A DNA stretch of 18,439 bases from Lysobacterales bacterium UBA5700 (GCA_002420085.1 DIHI01000165.1:34803-53241), one strand, 5' to 3'; counted from the stretch's first letter, positions 1 to 8,353 are shown. Notes: generated from the letters alone by a model not told the origin. Program-made: numbers and translations.

Positions 1-702
1 CCGATCGTCCGCCGTCAGCGACAGTCGGGCCAGCAGATCGGGCCGACGCAGCCAGGTACGGCCCAGCGACTGCCGCCGCCGCCAGCGGGCAATCGCCGCA
101 TGGTCGCCACTCATCAGGACTGCCGGAACCTCGCCCAATGGGTGCCGTTCCGGCCGGGTGTAGTGCGGGCAGTCGAGCAGACCCGCCTCGAAACTGTCCT
201 GGATGGCCGATTCGCAGTGACCGAGCGCGCCATCCTGAACCCGCCCGACCGCATCGATCACCACCGCTGCCGCGAGCTCGCCACCCGACAGGACGTAATC
301 ACCGATCGACAGTTCGAAATCGACCTCGGCCTGCAACACGCGCTCATCGACACCCTCGTAGCGTCCGCACAGCAGGATCGCACGCGGCAGCACGGCCAGC
401 CGTCGAACACCGGCCTGGGTCAGGCGTTCGCCCTGCGGGCCGAGGTAGATCACCGGCGCCGGCTCGGGATCGGCCGCGCGCACGGCATCGAGGCAGGCGC
501 GCAGCGGATCGATCGTCATCACCATGCCCGGGCCACCGCCGAAGGGTCGGTCATCGACCCGGCGATAGCCGCCGGTCGCGTAGTCGCGCGGATTCCAGGT
601 TTCGACCCGCAGCAGGCCGCGCTCCCCGGCCCGTCCGACCACACCCAGGGCGGCGCACTGACGAATGAATTCGGGAAACAGGGTCAGCACGTCGATGCGC
701 AT
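1..702 (-). CDS. trmD: tRNA (guanine-N1)-methyltransferase TrmD, C-terminus beyond the left edge
   Basis: TrmD methylates N1 of G37 next to the anticodon of tRNAs that read CNN and some CGG-type codons, using S-adenosylmethionine, and so prevents +1 frameshifting. The 234 codons in the window begin [13 protein letters not shown], the usual TrmD start. The SPOUT trefoil-knot signatures are present: GGGPGM at residues 55-60, [10 protein letters not shown] at about 112-121 and [12 protein letters not shown] just after. The segment near the edge ([14 protein letters not shown], then [12 protein letters not shown]) matches the C-terminal tRNA-binding domain. No stop codon is reached, so roughly the last 15 residues of a 250-residue protein are missing. 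It is the third gene of rpsP-rimM-trmD; rplS normally follows, outside this window. The ATG at 702-700 has a GGGA-like ribosome site upstream. Confidence 0.97.
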   Translation of the reverse strand, partial: MRIDVLTLFPEFIRQCAALGVVGRAGERGLLRVETWNPRDYATGGYRRVDDRPFGGGPGMVMTIDPLRACLDAVRAADPEPAPVIYLGPQGERLTQAGVRRLAVLPRAILLCGRYEGVDERVLQAEVDFELSIGDYVLSGGELAAAVVIDAVGRVQDGALGHCESAIQDSFEAGLLDCPHYTRPERHPLGEVPAVLMSGDHAAIARWRRRQSLGRTWLRRPDLLARLSLTADDR

Positions 703-715
703 CGAATCGATCCCA

Positions 716-739
716 GGTGGATGAGTGCGTGGATGAATG
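716..739. repeat. Tandem imperfect 12-bp repeat upstream of trmD
   Basis: Two adjacent units, GGTGGATGAGTG (716-727) and CGTGGATGAATG (728-739), agree at 10 of 12 positions. On the trmD strand they lie 14-37 nt before the start codon, so they are in the mRNA leader close to the ribosome binding site. A role is not known. Confidence 0.6.
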
Positions 740-835
740 CAACGATACCCCAGGCGGGATCGTCTGCCGGTCGTCCATGGCCCGTCGGACACGATGAGCG
801 CGCTGAACTCGCGTGACCCACCCCGCGTGGACAGG

Positions 836-867
836 CCCGGACGACCCGCTCGGGGGTGCTGTCCGGG
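836..867 (-). promoter_or_regulatory. Hairpin in the rimM-trmD gap
   Basis: On the minus strand, 7-bp arms CCCGGAC/GTCCGGG (836-842 with 861-867) enclose a second 4-bp stem ACCC/GGGT (844-847 with 854-857) and a 6-nt loop. It starts 8 nt after the rimM stop codon and has no U-tract, so it is not a standard intrinsic terminator. It could act as a processing or stability element or a partial attenuator that sets trmD below rpsP. The remainder of the 173-bp gap shows no gene. Confidence 0.55.
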
Positions 868-875
868 TCAGAAAT

Positions 876-1409
876 TCAGAAATCGGGATCCCAGTCGATC
901 ACCAGCCGGCCGGCATCGAGATCGATCGACTTGACGTACTCATCCAGTACGAACGGCAGGTAACGCAGGCGGTCGCCGCGCACTTCCAGCACTTCGTTGG
1001 CGCCGGTCGGAACCACTTTCTCGACCCGGCCGAGCGCGACGCCATCGACGGTGAACACATCGAGCCCTTCGAGATCGACCCAGTAGTACTGGCCCGGCCC
1101 CGGCGGCGGCAGGGCCGCCCGCAGCACCCGGATTTCCGCACCCTTGAGTCGTTCGGCGCCGTCGCGATCATCGACGCCCGGCAGGCGGACGATCAGGCCC
1201 TTGTCAACGGCACGTCCCCGGACGGCCTCGATCGTGCGGCGTTCGCCGGCATGATCGATCAGCCAGGGACGGTAGTCGAGGATCGCCTCGGCGGGATCGG
1301 TCCAGGACTGCACCCGCAGTTCACCCTGGATGCCATGCGCCCCGACCACGCGACCAAGCAACACCTCGCGGGCGTCGCTTGCGCGATCGGGTCTGGCTGA
1401 TGAAGCCAC
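876..1409 (-). CDS. rimM: 16S rRNA processing protein RimM
   Basis: RimM is a 30S subunit assembly factor that binds S19 and helps maturation of the 16S rRNA head domain. The 177-residue product has the usual RimM order: an N-terminal beta-barrel with LLGRVVGAHGIQGELRV at about residues 17-33, then a C-terminal PRC-barrel region with GQYYWVDLEGL, a TVDGVALGRV segment and the closing LPFVLDEYVKSIDLDAGRLV. Length is typical. The start is GTG (1409-1407) with no good ribosome site; the residues before LLGRVV are poorly conserved, so the true start could be slightly further in. It lies 44 bp downstream of rpsP and is followed by a 173-bp gap before trmD. Confidence 0.96.
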   Translation of the reverse strand: MASSARPDRASDAREVLLGRVVGAHGIQGELRVQSWTDPAEAILDYRPWLIDHAGERRTIEAVRGRAVDKGLIVRLPGVDDRDGAERLKGAEIRVLRAALPPPGPGQYYWVDLEGLDVFTVDGVALGRVEKVVPTGANEVLEVRGDRLRYLPFVLDEYVKSIDLDAGRLVIDWDPDF

Positions 1410-1426
1410 GATGGTGGTTCGGGCAG

Positions 1427-1447
1427 CGCCGGGCTGAACGCCCGGCG
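1427..1447 (-). promoter_or_regulatory. Perfect hairpin between rpsP and rimM
   Basis: CGCCGGGC (1427-1434) and GCCCGGCG (1440-1447) form a perfect 8-bp stem around a 5-nt loop. It lies 6 nt after the rpsP stop codon, and no U-run follows on the minus strand. That fits an mRNA stability or processing element, or weak attenuation, better than full termination. It would protect the rpsP message and help keep S16 in excess over RimM; this role is inferred. Confidence 0.6.
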
Positions 1448-1453
1448 AGAGGC

Positions 1454-1708
1454 TCAGGCAGCGGCCTGCGAGCGGGCCTGCTTGACCAGGCTGGCGACCT
1501 TGTCGGTCATCTGGGCACCCTGACCGACCCAGCGATCGACGCTGGCGATGTCGATCTCGACGCGCTTGTCCTGGCCGCTGGCGATCGGGTTGTAATAGCC
1601 CAGCCGCTCAAGGGCACGCCCGTCGCGCTTGTTGCGGCTGTCGGTGACGATGACGTGATAGAAGGGGCGCTTCTTCGCGCCGCCACGGGTCAGACGGATC
1701 TTGACCAT
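1454..1708 (-). CDS. rpsP: 30S ribosomal protein S16
   Basis: S16 is an essential early-assembly protein of the small ribosomal subunit that contacts the 16S rRNA 5' domain. The 84-residue product begins [18 protein letters not shown] and continues with [12 protein letters not shown] and the LGYYNPIA motif, all hallmarks of the family, and the length is normal. It is first in rpsP-rimM-trmD. In many relatives ffh precedes rpsP; here an unrelated DUF885 gene lies 88 bp upstream on the same strand. A promoter with a TATACT -10 lies in that gap. A strong Shine-Dalgarno sequence is not visible; AAAGAG lies somewhat far from the start. Confidence 0.98.
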   Translation of the reverse strand: MVKIRLTRGGAKKRPFYHVIVTDSRNKRDGRALERLGYYNPIASGQDKRVEIDIASVDRWVGQGAQMTDKVASLVKQARSQAAA

Positions 1709-1796
1709 GCGTTTGAGACTCTTTCAGAACGTGGGATGGGCCGCGCCCGACGGGCACAGGGAACGGATAAGTATAACCCGATTCGTTCAGCGTTGC
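1709..1796 (-). promoter_or_regulatory. Promoter and leader of the rpsP operon
   Basis: Read on the minus strand, a TATACT -10 hexamer (1775-1770; 5 of 6 matches to TATAAT) sits in the DUF885-rpsP gap. No convincing -35 lies 16-18 bp upstream. Initiation would be near 1763, giving a leader of about 55 nt. That leader contains a small hairpin, GTGCCC/GGGCGC with a 3-nt loop (1743-1757). Confidence 0.5.
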
Positions 1797-3644
1797 TCAT
1801 TCGCCACCGGCGGCGGCAGTGGCCGCCGCCGCCTCCTGCTCGGCCAACCACGCCTCGACCCGCTGCCCGAGCAGGGTCAAGGGCATCGACCCGCCGGTCA
1901 GAACGAGCCGGTGGAAGGCGCGCAGGTCGAACCGCTCGCCCAGCCGGGTCCGTGCCTGCTCGCGCAGATCGAGGATATGGTTCATGCCGACCTTGTAGGC
2001 CAACGCCTGTCCGGGCATGACCAGGTAGCGCTCGATCTCGGCAACGACATCGGTTTCCGGCATGCCGGTCCTGTCGGTCATGTAGGCGATCGCCTGCTCG
2101 CGGGTCCAGCGCTTGCGGTGCATGCCGGTATCGACCACCAGGCGCACCGCTCGAAACATCTCGGCCTGGAGCCGGCCGAGGTCATCCAGCGGCGTCGGCA
2201 GGAAACCCGACTCGGCCGCCACCCGCTCGCTGTACAACGCCCAGCCCTCGGCGAAAGCGGTGAACGGCAGCATCTTGCGGAAGGTCGGAACCCCGGTGAT
2301 CTCCTGCTGCAGGGCAATCTGATAGTGGTGTCCGGGAATGGCCTCGTGATAGGCCAGGGTGCGCATGCCGAACCGGGCAATCTCGGCGGTGTTGCGCAGA
2401 TTGATGTAGAACATGCCCGGTCGCGAGCCATCGAAAGCCGGTGGCTGGTAATAGGCTCCCGGCGCGGTCTTCTCGCGGAATTCGGGCACCCGCTCGACCT
2501 TGACACCGGCCTTGGGCCGCAGATCGAAGGCGAAATCGAGCCGGGCATCGGCATCGTCGATCATCGCCTGGAAGTCGGCGATGATCGCAGCCCGACCTTC
2601 ATCGCTGTCGGGATACAACTGATCTTCGCGCCGGGCAATCTGTTGCAGCCGCGCACCGACACTGCCCTCCGCCAACCCCTCGGCACGCAGGATGGCATCC
2701 ATCTCGGCCTCGATCCGGGCGACCTCGGCCAGACCGATGTCATGGATGCGCTCGGGGCTCATGTCGGTGGTAGTGTGCCAACGGACCGACCACGTGTAGT
2801 AGGCGTCGCCGTCGGGCAGATCCCAGGCGCCGGTGTTCTCACGGGCGCGCGGCAGCAGATCGCGGTAGTAGGCGATCAGCGTGTCATAGGCCGGATACAC
2901 GCCATCGGCGATCAGCCGCTCGGCCTCGGCGCGCAGCCGCTCACCCTGCTCGGCCGGCACGGCGTCGGCGGTCAGTGCATCGAGCTTTTCGCTGAAACTG
3001 GTGTAGAGGATGTTCTCGCGGGCCGGGGTCGCGACGAAGCCGGTCATTTCCGCCAGCACCTTCTCGATCACGAAGCGCGGCGGAATGATGCCCTTCTGCT
3101 CGCGCAGGACGACGCCCTCCATCACCTGATCGAAGGCCGTGGGCAGCTTGCCCAGGCGGGCGAGATAGTCCTCGGCATCGCCGACCCGGTTGATCGGATG
3201 CTGGGTCGCGAGGAAGGTCGGCAGACCATTCTGGATGCCGAACAACTGATTCAGCGGATAGTTGTGGTAGCGGAAGCGATCGCCCTCGGCCTGGGTGGCC
3301 AGAAAATGCTCCAGGATGTCGTAGGACAGCCGGGTGCCAGGGTCGAGCCGGTCGCGATCGTAGGAACGCAGGGTGGCGAGATCGCTGGCCAGCTTGTCGG
3401 CCAGCGCATCGCCGCGCGCCAGCGACTGGTCGGTGAGGTCGTCGCTGTACCAGTCCAGCCAGCCCGGCAGGATACGCAGGCTCGACAGCAACTGCGGGTC
3501 ATCGATCGCATACTCGATGAACACCCGATCGAAGAACCAGCCGATCCGCAGCGGTTTGAACCAGATCGTATGCGCCAGCAGCATGGCTGCCAGCAGGACG
3601 ATCAGTGCCAACAGACCGAAGCTCCACTTGATGATGCGTTTCAT
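1797..3644 (-). CDS. Membrane-anchored DUF885 family metallo-hydrolase
   Basis: The 615-residue product belongs to the DUF885 family, proteins with a zinc-peptidase-like fold; the substrate is unknown. Residues 1-30 form a single membrane segment (MKRIIKWSFGLLALIVLLAA) that would anchor the protein with the catalytic part outside the cytoplasm. The hallmark is HEAIPGHH at 433-440, an HE plus downstream histidine arrangement expected to bind metal, followed by FTAFAEGWALYSE, whose Glu is the likely third ligand. A start 19 codons further upstream is open, but the ATG at 3644 has GGGAG at good spacing and begins directly with the membrane segment. It is transcribed divergently from rlmJ. The role is probably peptide or amide hydrolysis in the envelope, which is family-level inference. 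Confidence 0.9.
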   Translation of the reverse strand: MKRIIKWSFGLLALIVLLAAMLLAHTIWFKPLRIGWFFDRVFIEYAIDDPQLLSSLRILPGWLDWYSDDLTDQSLARGDALADKLASDLATLRSYDRDRLDPGTRLSYDILEHFLATQAEGDRFRYHNYPLNQLFGIQNGLPTFLATQHPINRVGDAEDYLARLGKLPTAFDQVMEGVVLREQKGIIPPRFVIEKVLAEMTGFVATPARENILYTSFSEKLDALTADAVPAEQGERLRAEAERLIADGVYPAYDTLIAYYRDLLPRARENTGAWDLPDGDAYYTWSVRWHTTTDMSPERIHDIGLAEVARIEAEMDAILRAEGLAEGSVGARLQQIARREDQLYPDSDEGRAAIIADFQAMIDDADARLDFAFDLRPKAGVKVERVPEFREKTAPGAYYQPPAFDGSRPGMFYINLRNTAEIARFGMRTLAYHEAIPGHHYQIALQQEITGVPTFRKMLPFTAFAEGWALYSERVAAESGFLPTPLDDLGRLQAEMFRAVRLVVDTGMHRKRWTREQAIAYMTDRTGMPETDVVAEIERYLVMPGQALAYKVGMNHILDLREQARTRLGERFDLRAFHRLVLTGGSMPLTLLGQRVEAWLAEQEAAAATAAAGGE

Positions 3645-3765
3645 GCCGATCTCCCGGTTGCCCACCGCCGTCAGCGCCACGATGCGCACCGGCCGGCGCA
3701 CAAACTAACCCGAATCCGAGCGGACAGACAGTCCCATAAGTGGGGGGAGTGCCGGCCAGACGGAC

Positions 3766-3800
3766 TTACTGCTGCCGCCGATACCGGTTAGGCTGCCGCC
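3766..3800 (+). promoter_or_regulatory. Predicted promoter of rlmJ giving a leaderless mRNA
   Basis: TTACTG (3766-3771) and TAGGCT (3789-3794) are separated by 17 bp. Initiation about 7 nt after the -10 falls on the A of the rlmJ ATG at 3801. No Shine-Dalgarno sequence lies in the preceding bases, which fits a leaderless transcript. The rest of the 156-bp gap to the divergent DUF885 gene shows no other feature apart from a run of six G at about 3742-3747. Confidence 0.5.
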
Positions 3801-4664
3801 ATGAATTATCGCCATGCCTTCCACGCCGGCAACGTTGCCGATGTCCTCAAGCACGTCGTGCTGCTGGCCGTGATCGACCACCTGCAACGCAAACCGACGC
3901 CCTGGTTCGCACTCGACAGTCACGCCGGACGCGGCAGCTACCGGCTGTCGAACCCAGGCAAGCCCAGTGAGGCCGATGACGGCATCCGTCGCCTGCGACA
4001 GCGGCCGCCGAGCGACCCGCTGCTGGCCAACTATCTGGCTGCCGTGGCCCGGCATGACCGGGACACGCAGGGCGCCGACGGCGAGCACTACCCCGGCTCG
4101 CCCAGCCTGATCGCCGACCGGCTCGGCCCCGATGATCGCCTGGCCTGCTGCGAGATCCAGACCGAGGAGGCCGACGCACTGAGCCAGCGGTTCGCCCGCG
4201 ATCGCCGGGTCGGCGTACATCGTCGCGATGGCTATGGCGCGATCAAGGCCCTGCTGCCGCCTCGACTGGGTGAACGTCGCTTCGCCCGTGGCCTGGTGCT
4301 GATCGATCCGCCCTACGAGACCCGTGACGAGGAGTTCGATGTCGCCCTGCCGGCACTGGCGGACGGGCTGCGTCGCTGGCCGCAGGGCGTGTTCATGCTC
4401 TGGTATCCGATCAAACTGGCCAGCACCCTGACCCGCCAGTATCGCCGGATGGCGGCATTGCCGGCCGCCTCGGCACTGCGCATCGAACTGTGCGTGCGCC
4501 CGGCCGACTCGCCACTGCGCCTGAACGGCAGCGGCCTGGTGGTGTGCAACCCACCCTGGGGACTCGACACCGCCCTGGCCACCGCCCTGCCCGAACTGGC
4601 CACCCGACTCGACCAGGGCAAGGGGAACTGGCGGCTGGACTGGCTGATCGCCGAGCGAACCTGA
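3801..4664 (+). CDS. rlmJ: 23S rRNA (adenine(2030)-N(6))-methyltransferase RlmJ
   Basis: RlmJ methylates N6 of A2030 in 23S rRNA, acting on free rRNA before assembly. The 287-residue product starts MNYRHAFHAGNVADVLKH, nearly the same as E. coli RlmJ. It has the SAM-binding segment LDSHAGRGSY near residue 40 and the N6-adenine methyltransferase motif DPPY at residues 169-172, then MLWYPIK and VVCNPPWGLD, both typical of the family. Length is close to the 280 residues of the E. coli protein. The ATG lies directly at the predicted transcription start with no ribosome site. It is first in a run of plus-strand genes but has its own promoter and probably stands alone. Confidence 0.97.
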   Translation: MNYRHAFHAGNVADVLKHVVLLAVIDHLQRKPTPWFALDSHAGRGSYRLSNPGKPSEADDGIRRLRQRPPSDPLLANYLAAVARHDRDTQGADGEHYPGSPSLIADRLGPDDRLACCEIQTEEADALSQRFARDRRVGVHRRDGYGAIKALLPPRLGERRFARGLVLIDPPYETRDEEFDVALPALADGLRRWPQGVFMLWYPIKLASTLTRQYRRMAALPAASALRIELCVRPADSPLRLNGSGLVVCNPPWGLDTALATALPELATRLDQGKGNWRLDWLIAERT

Positions 4665-4695
4665 ACCTGTCCGCGAAACCCGTGCAGTATCGTTT

Positions 4696-4721
4696 GTGCT
4701 CTCCCATTCGTGCTCTCCCAT
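4696..4721 (+). repeat. 12-bp direct repeat upstream of the serine hydrolase gene
   Basis: GTGCTCTCCCAT occurs perfectly at 4696-4707 and 4710-4721, a 14-bp period. The copies lie 27-52 bp before the start codon at 4748, immediately after a possible -10 (TATCGT, 4688-4693). They could be a regulator site or a recent local duplication. Confidence 0.6.
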
Positions 4722-4747
4722 CGGCACTGACCACCCGGAACCTGCCC

Positions 4748-5938
4748 ATGTCCCGACTTGCCCTACTGCTGGCCTTCGTCCTGCCCCTCGTCCTGCCCTG
4801 GACCCGCGCCCACGCCGACCGTTCGGCAGACTATGTGCCAGCGCCACATCACTGGCAGACCCGCAGCCCGGCCGACGCCGGCTTCGATCCGGATCGACTC
4901 GCTGAAGCGATCACCACGATCCGCGCGACCGCCGTCGTCACCCCGAGCGACATGCACCAGGTGCTGCTCGACCACTACCGGACGCGCGAACCGAACTATC
5001 GGGTACTCGGTCCCACCCGCGATCGGGTCGGCGATGCCGGCATCGTCCTGCGTGGCGGCTACAAGGTCGCCGAATGGGGCGATGTCACCCGTGCCGACAT
5101 GACCTTCAGCGCAGTCAAGAGTTATCTGGCTACCGTCGCCGGCCTGCTCTGGGCCGATGGCCGGATCGCCGATCTCGATGACCGGGTCGCTGGCTACGTC
5201 GATCCCGGCCCGTTCGACAGCGACCACAACCGCAGCATCACCTGGCGTCACCTGTTGCAGCAGACCTCCGATTGGCAGGGCAGCCTGTGGGACATCCCCG
5301 ACTGGGCCGATCGGCCCGAGGGGGCCACCGAAGCCGACTGGCCGAACCGGCCGCTCAGTCCGCCGGGCAGCCGCTTCAAATACAATGACGTCCGGATCAA
5401 CCTGCTCGCCCTGAGTCTGTTGCAGGTCGCCCGCGAACCATTGCCGCGCCTGCTGCGCGAGCGGATCATGGATCCGATCGGCGCCAGTTCGACCTGGCGC
5501 TGGCACGGCTACCACAACGCCTGGATCGAGATCGACGGCCTGCGCATGCAATCGGTTTCCGGCGGCGGCCATTTCGGGGGCGGCATGATGATCAGCGCCG
5601 ACGACCATGCCCGGTTCGGCCTGCTGATGCTCCGGCGTGGCCAGTGGGGTGATCGCCGACTGGTGCCGGAATCCTGGATCGACCAGATGCGCCAAGCGAG
5701 CCCGGTCAAGGCCGACTACGGCCTGCTCTGGTGGCTCAACACCGAACGCGCGGCCATCCCGGAAGCCCCCGAGAGTGCCTACTGGGCAGCCGGCTTCGGT
5801 GGCCACTACCTCTACATCGACGAGGCCAATGACCTGGTCATCGTGCTGCGCTGGCTGCCCGACCTGCGCACCAGCATCGCCGCCATCCTGGCCGCCCTTG
5901 AACAGAATCCAGGGCGCAGCCCCGACCCGGCGCAGTGA
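4748..5938 (+). CDS. Exported beta-lactamase-fold serine hydrolase (class C/esterase type)
   Basis: The 396-residue product has a signal peptide (MSRLALLLAFVLPLVLPW, probable cleavage after THR-like segment RAHA), so it acts in the periplasm or outside. The serine beta-lactamase/penicillin-binding fold is indicated by SAVK at 121-124 (SxxK nucleophile and base). Y212-N-D follows, a variant of YxN, and AGFGGH at about 348-353 takes the place of the KTG/HxG strand. Such proteins include esterases, D-amino-acid peptidases and 6-aminohexanoate-dimer hydrolases; true beta-lactamase activity is not implied. The in-frame reading extends back into rlmJ, but the ATG at 4748 starts the signal peptide and has GGAA upstream. 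Substrate unknown. Confidence 0.88.
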   Translation: MSRLALLLAFVLPLVLPWTRAHADRSADYVPAPHHWQTRSPADAGFDPDRLAEAITTIRATAVVTPSDMHQVLLDHYRTREPNYRVLGPTRDRVGDAGIVLRGGYKVAEWGDVTRADMTFSAVKSYLATVAGLLWADGRIADLDDRVAGYVDPGPFDSDHNRSITWRHLLQQTSDWQGSLWDIPDWADRPEGATEADWPNRPLSPPGSRFKYNDVRINLLALSLLQVAREPLPRLLRERIMDPIGASSTWRWHGYHNAWIEIDGLRMQSVSGGGHFGGGMMISADDHARFGLLMLRRGQWGDRRLVPESWIDQMRQASPVKADYGLLWWLNTERAAIPEAPESAYWAAGFGGHYLYIDEANDLVIVLRWLPDLRTSIAAILAALEQNPGRSPDPAQ

Positions 5939-6001
5939 CGGCGAGCCTCGTACTGAACGGATTAGAGCCCACACCCCAACCGTTCCGACCACGCTTGCGC
6001 C

Positions 6002-6621
6002 ATGCTCGGCCACGACACTCCCTGCCACGTGCCAGCCCCGCGCGTCTCCGGCGACCGGGTGGTCCTGGGCAACGGCCGGGAACTCTGGCTGCGATCGATC
6101 CGGCCCGAAGACGCCAAACCGATCGACGGCGCGTTCGGTCTGCTTCGACCCGAGGAGGTCCGGCTGCGCTACCTGCACATGATCAAGGCACTCTCCCCCG
6201 ACTACCTGCATCGCCTCACCCACCCGGTGCGCGGCCGCGACTGCGTGCTGGTCGCCGCCGAACCCTACCCGCCCGGCGAGGCCCTGATCGGCGCCGTCGC
6301 CCGACTGATGATCGACCCGCCGACAGCCGGCGAATCGGACCGCCAAGCCGAATTCGCCATCCTGGTTTCGCACTTCGTCGCCGGCTACGGCCTCGGTCGT
6401 CTGCTGATGAAACGCCTGATCGACCGTGCCCGCCGACGCCGCCTGACGCGCATCTACGGCGATGTCCTGGAAAGCAACCGAGCCATGCTGGTGCTCGCCC
6501 GCCGGCTCGGCTTCCGGATCGACCACGAGACACCGGGTGACGGCATCGCCCGCGTCGTGCTGGAACTGCCCGCCAAGCGCACACCCGCCCCCGCCAACCG
6601 ACCCCGCCGCAGCCGCGCATC

Positions 6622-6625
<4 letters not shown>
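6002..6625 (+). CDS. GNAT family N-acetyltransferase
   Basis: The 207-residue product carries a GNAT domain and should transfer an acetyl group from acetyl-CoA to an amine. [12 protein letters not shown] (about residues 30-41) and [12 protein letters not shown] resemble the GNAT domain of bacterial protein lysine acetyltransferases of the Pat/PatZ type. [20 protein letters not shown] holds the acetyl-CoA-binding loop GYGLGR, and [15 protein letters not shown] is the usual C-terminal motif. The large NDP-forming acyl-CoA synthetase domain of PatZ is absent, so this is a stand-alone acetyltransferase; the substrate (protein or small molecule) is unknown. The start is uncertain because no ribosome site is visible. 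It overlaps thiD by 4 bp (ATGA), suggesting translational coupling. Confidence 0.88.
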
Positions 6626-7464
<839 letters not shown>

Positions 7465-7667
7465 GCACGGACGCCACGATCATGGAATCGGAGGCGTCGA
7501 TCCGCAGGGAGTGCGCCTGGACCGCTGGCGCCCCGCGCCCCGTCATCGCCAGGCCGGAAGGATCGTCGCGAGCCGCCCGGCGACCGCCGGTCGGCCCCTG
7601 TCCGCCACCGAGGTGATCGCAGACCCCCGCCACCGGGATCGACGGCTGCCCGCCGGCCTGGCCCGCA
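7465..7667. other. Non-coding stretch after thiD
   Basis: About 200 bp with no supported gene. It has several GC-rich short inverted repeats, for example CCGGC-GACC-GCCGG near 7576-7589, but none is followed by a T-run. An open frame from about 7482 encodes only 44 low-complexity residues and shows no homology that I recognise. No clear terminator for thiD is seen. Confidence 0.5.
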
Positions 7668-7697
7668 TTGACGAGAGCCGGGCGTTGCCGCCACAAT
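7668..7697 (+). promoter_or_regulatory. Sigma70-like promoter upstream of the RNA candidate and rimK unit
   Basis: TTGACG (7668-7673; 5 of 6 to TTGACA) and CACAAT (7692-7697; 4 of 6 to TATAAT) are separated by 18 bp. Initiation would fall near 7704, about 165 nt before the next start codon and about 108 nt before a terminator. Confidence 0.5.
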
Positions 7698-7703
7698 CGT
7701 CTC

Positions 7704-7811
7704 CGTCTCGCGCCTCCGATATCCTGATTTTTCGTTGTGGTTCAGGCTGTTGGCAGTCCAGCGAGCCCTGCAAACCGGTCCCGGTCTGCGGCGGCCTTCG
7801 GGCCGCCGTTT
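7704..7811 (+). ncRNA. Candidate small RNA or attenuated leader
   Basis: Between the promoter at 7668-7697 and a perfect terminator ending at 7811 lies a predicted transcript of about 108 nt. It can fold into CCTGA/TCAGG (7723-7727 with 7742-7746), then GCA-a-ACCG/CGGT-c-TGC (7770-7789), then the terminator stem. No open reading frame with a ribosome site is evident in it. It is either a stand-alone small RNA or the leader of the protease-rimK operon, with the terminator deciding read-through. I do not recognise a known RNA family; boundaries come from the promoter and terminator calls only. Confidence 0.4.
7789..7811 (+). terminator. Intrinsic terminator, perfect 8-bp stem with TTCG loop
   Basis: CGGCGGCC (7789-7796) and GGCCGCCG (7801-7808) pair perfectly around a stable TTCG tetraloop, followed by TTTCCATTT. 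The T-run is short but the stem is very strong. It lies 60 bp before the protease gene in the same direction. Confidence 0.65.
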
Positions 7812-7870
7812 CCATTTCGACCGTAGGTCGCGATGCGCTCCATCGCCGTTTCCAATTCCCGAGTGTCTGA

Positions 7871-8353
7871 ATGTCCGAGCCGGTCGCCCGCATCAGTTCC
7901 GCCGGTTCCCTGATCGTACTGGGTTGGCGCGAGTGGTTGGCCTTGCCCGATCTCGGCATCGCCGCGATCCGCGCCAAGGTCGATACCGGCGCGCGAAGCT
8001 CGGCCCTGCACGTCGATGCCATGAGCGAGTTCGAGCGCGCCGGGGCCACCTGGGTGCGATTCGCATTGTCACCGGATCCCGGCCATGATCGGCCGGCGCT
8101 GGCCGAGGCACGGGTGGTCGATCGTCGGATGGTCACCGATTCCGGTGGTCACCGGACCGAGCGGGTGTTCATCCGGACCGTTCTGCATCTGGCCGGGGTG
8201 GTGCGCGAGATTGAAATCAATCTGACCGACAGGCGCAATATGCTGTTTCCGATGCTGCTGGGGCGCACCGCGCTCGAAGGCCGATTCCTGGTCGATCCGG
8301 CACGTTCGTTCATCCACGGCGAGTTCGATCCGGAGCCCGAGTCCCGACCATGA
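7871..8353 (+). CDS. RimK-associated retropepsin-like protease (PF05618, 'ATP-dependent zinc protease')
   Basis: The 160-residue product matches the small retropepsin-like family often annotated as ATP-dependent zinc protease and found beside rimK; the member in the Pseudomonas rimABK operon is called RimB. The key motif is [10 protein letters not shown] with D38-T-G-A at 38-41, the single aspartate motif of dimeric aspartic peptidases. [12 protein letters not shown] and [15 protein letters not shown] are the family's later strands, the second corresponding to the flap-to-LGR region. The name implies zinc dependence, but no HExxH motif is present. It overlaps rimK by 4 bp (ATGA at 8350-8353), so the two are almost certainly co-translated. 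The ribosome site before the ATG is weak. Confidence 0.9.
   Translation: MSEPVARISSAGSLIVLGWREWLALPDLGIAAIRAKVDTGARSSALHVDAMSEFERAGATWVRFALSPDPGHDRPALAEARVVDRRMVTDSGGHRTERVFIRTVLHLAGVVREIEINLTDRRNMLFPMLLGRTALEGRFLVDPARSFIHGEFDPEPESRP

Noticed and set aside
1701..3791. Very long open frame on the plus strand opposite the DUF885 gene
   Set aside because: The minus-strand frame encodes a complete DUF885 protein with catalytic motif and membrane anchor. The antisense translation has no recognisable motifs and is expected from high GC codon usage.
4763..6526. Long minus-strand frame opposite the serine hydrolase and acetyltransferase genes
   Set aside because: It spans two real genes and their gap, has low-complexity Gly/Ala/Val/Asp-rich content, and lacks any family motif.
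7482..7620. Short frame with a VIARPEGSS-like translation, reminiscent of dispersed palindromic repeats that translate as VIAR-SEATKQS
   Set aside because: Only one degenerate copy is visible in the window and no inverted partner could be found, so a repeat family cannot be supported.
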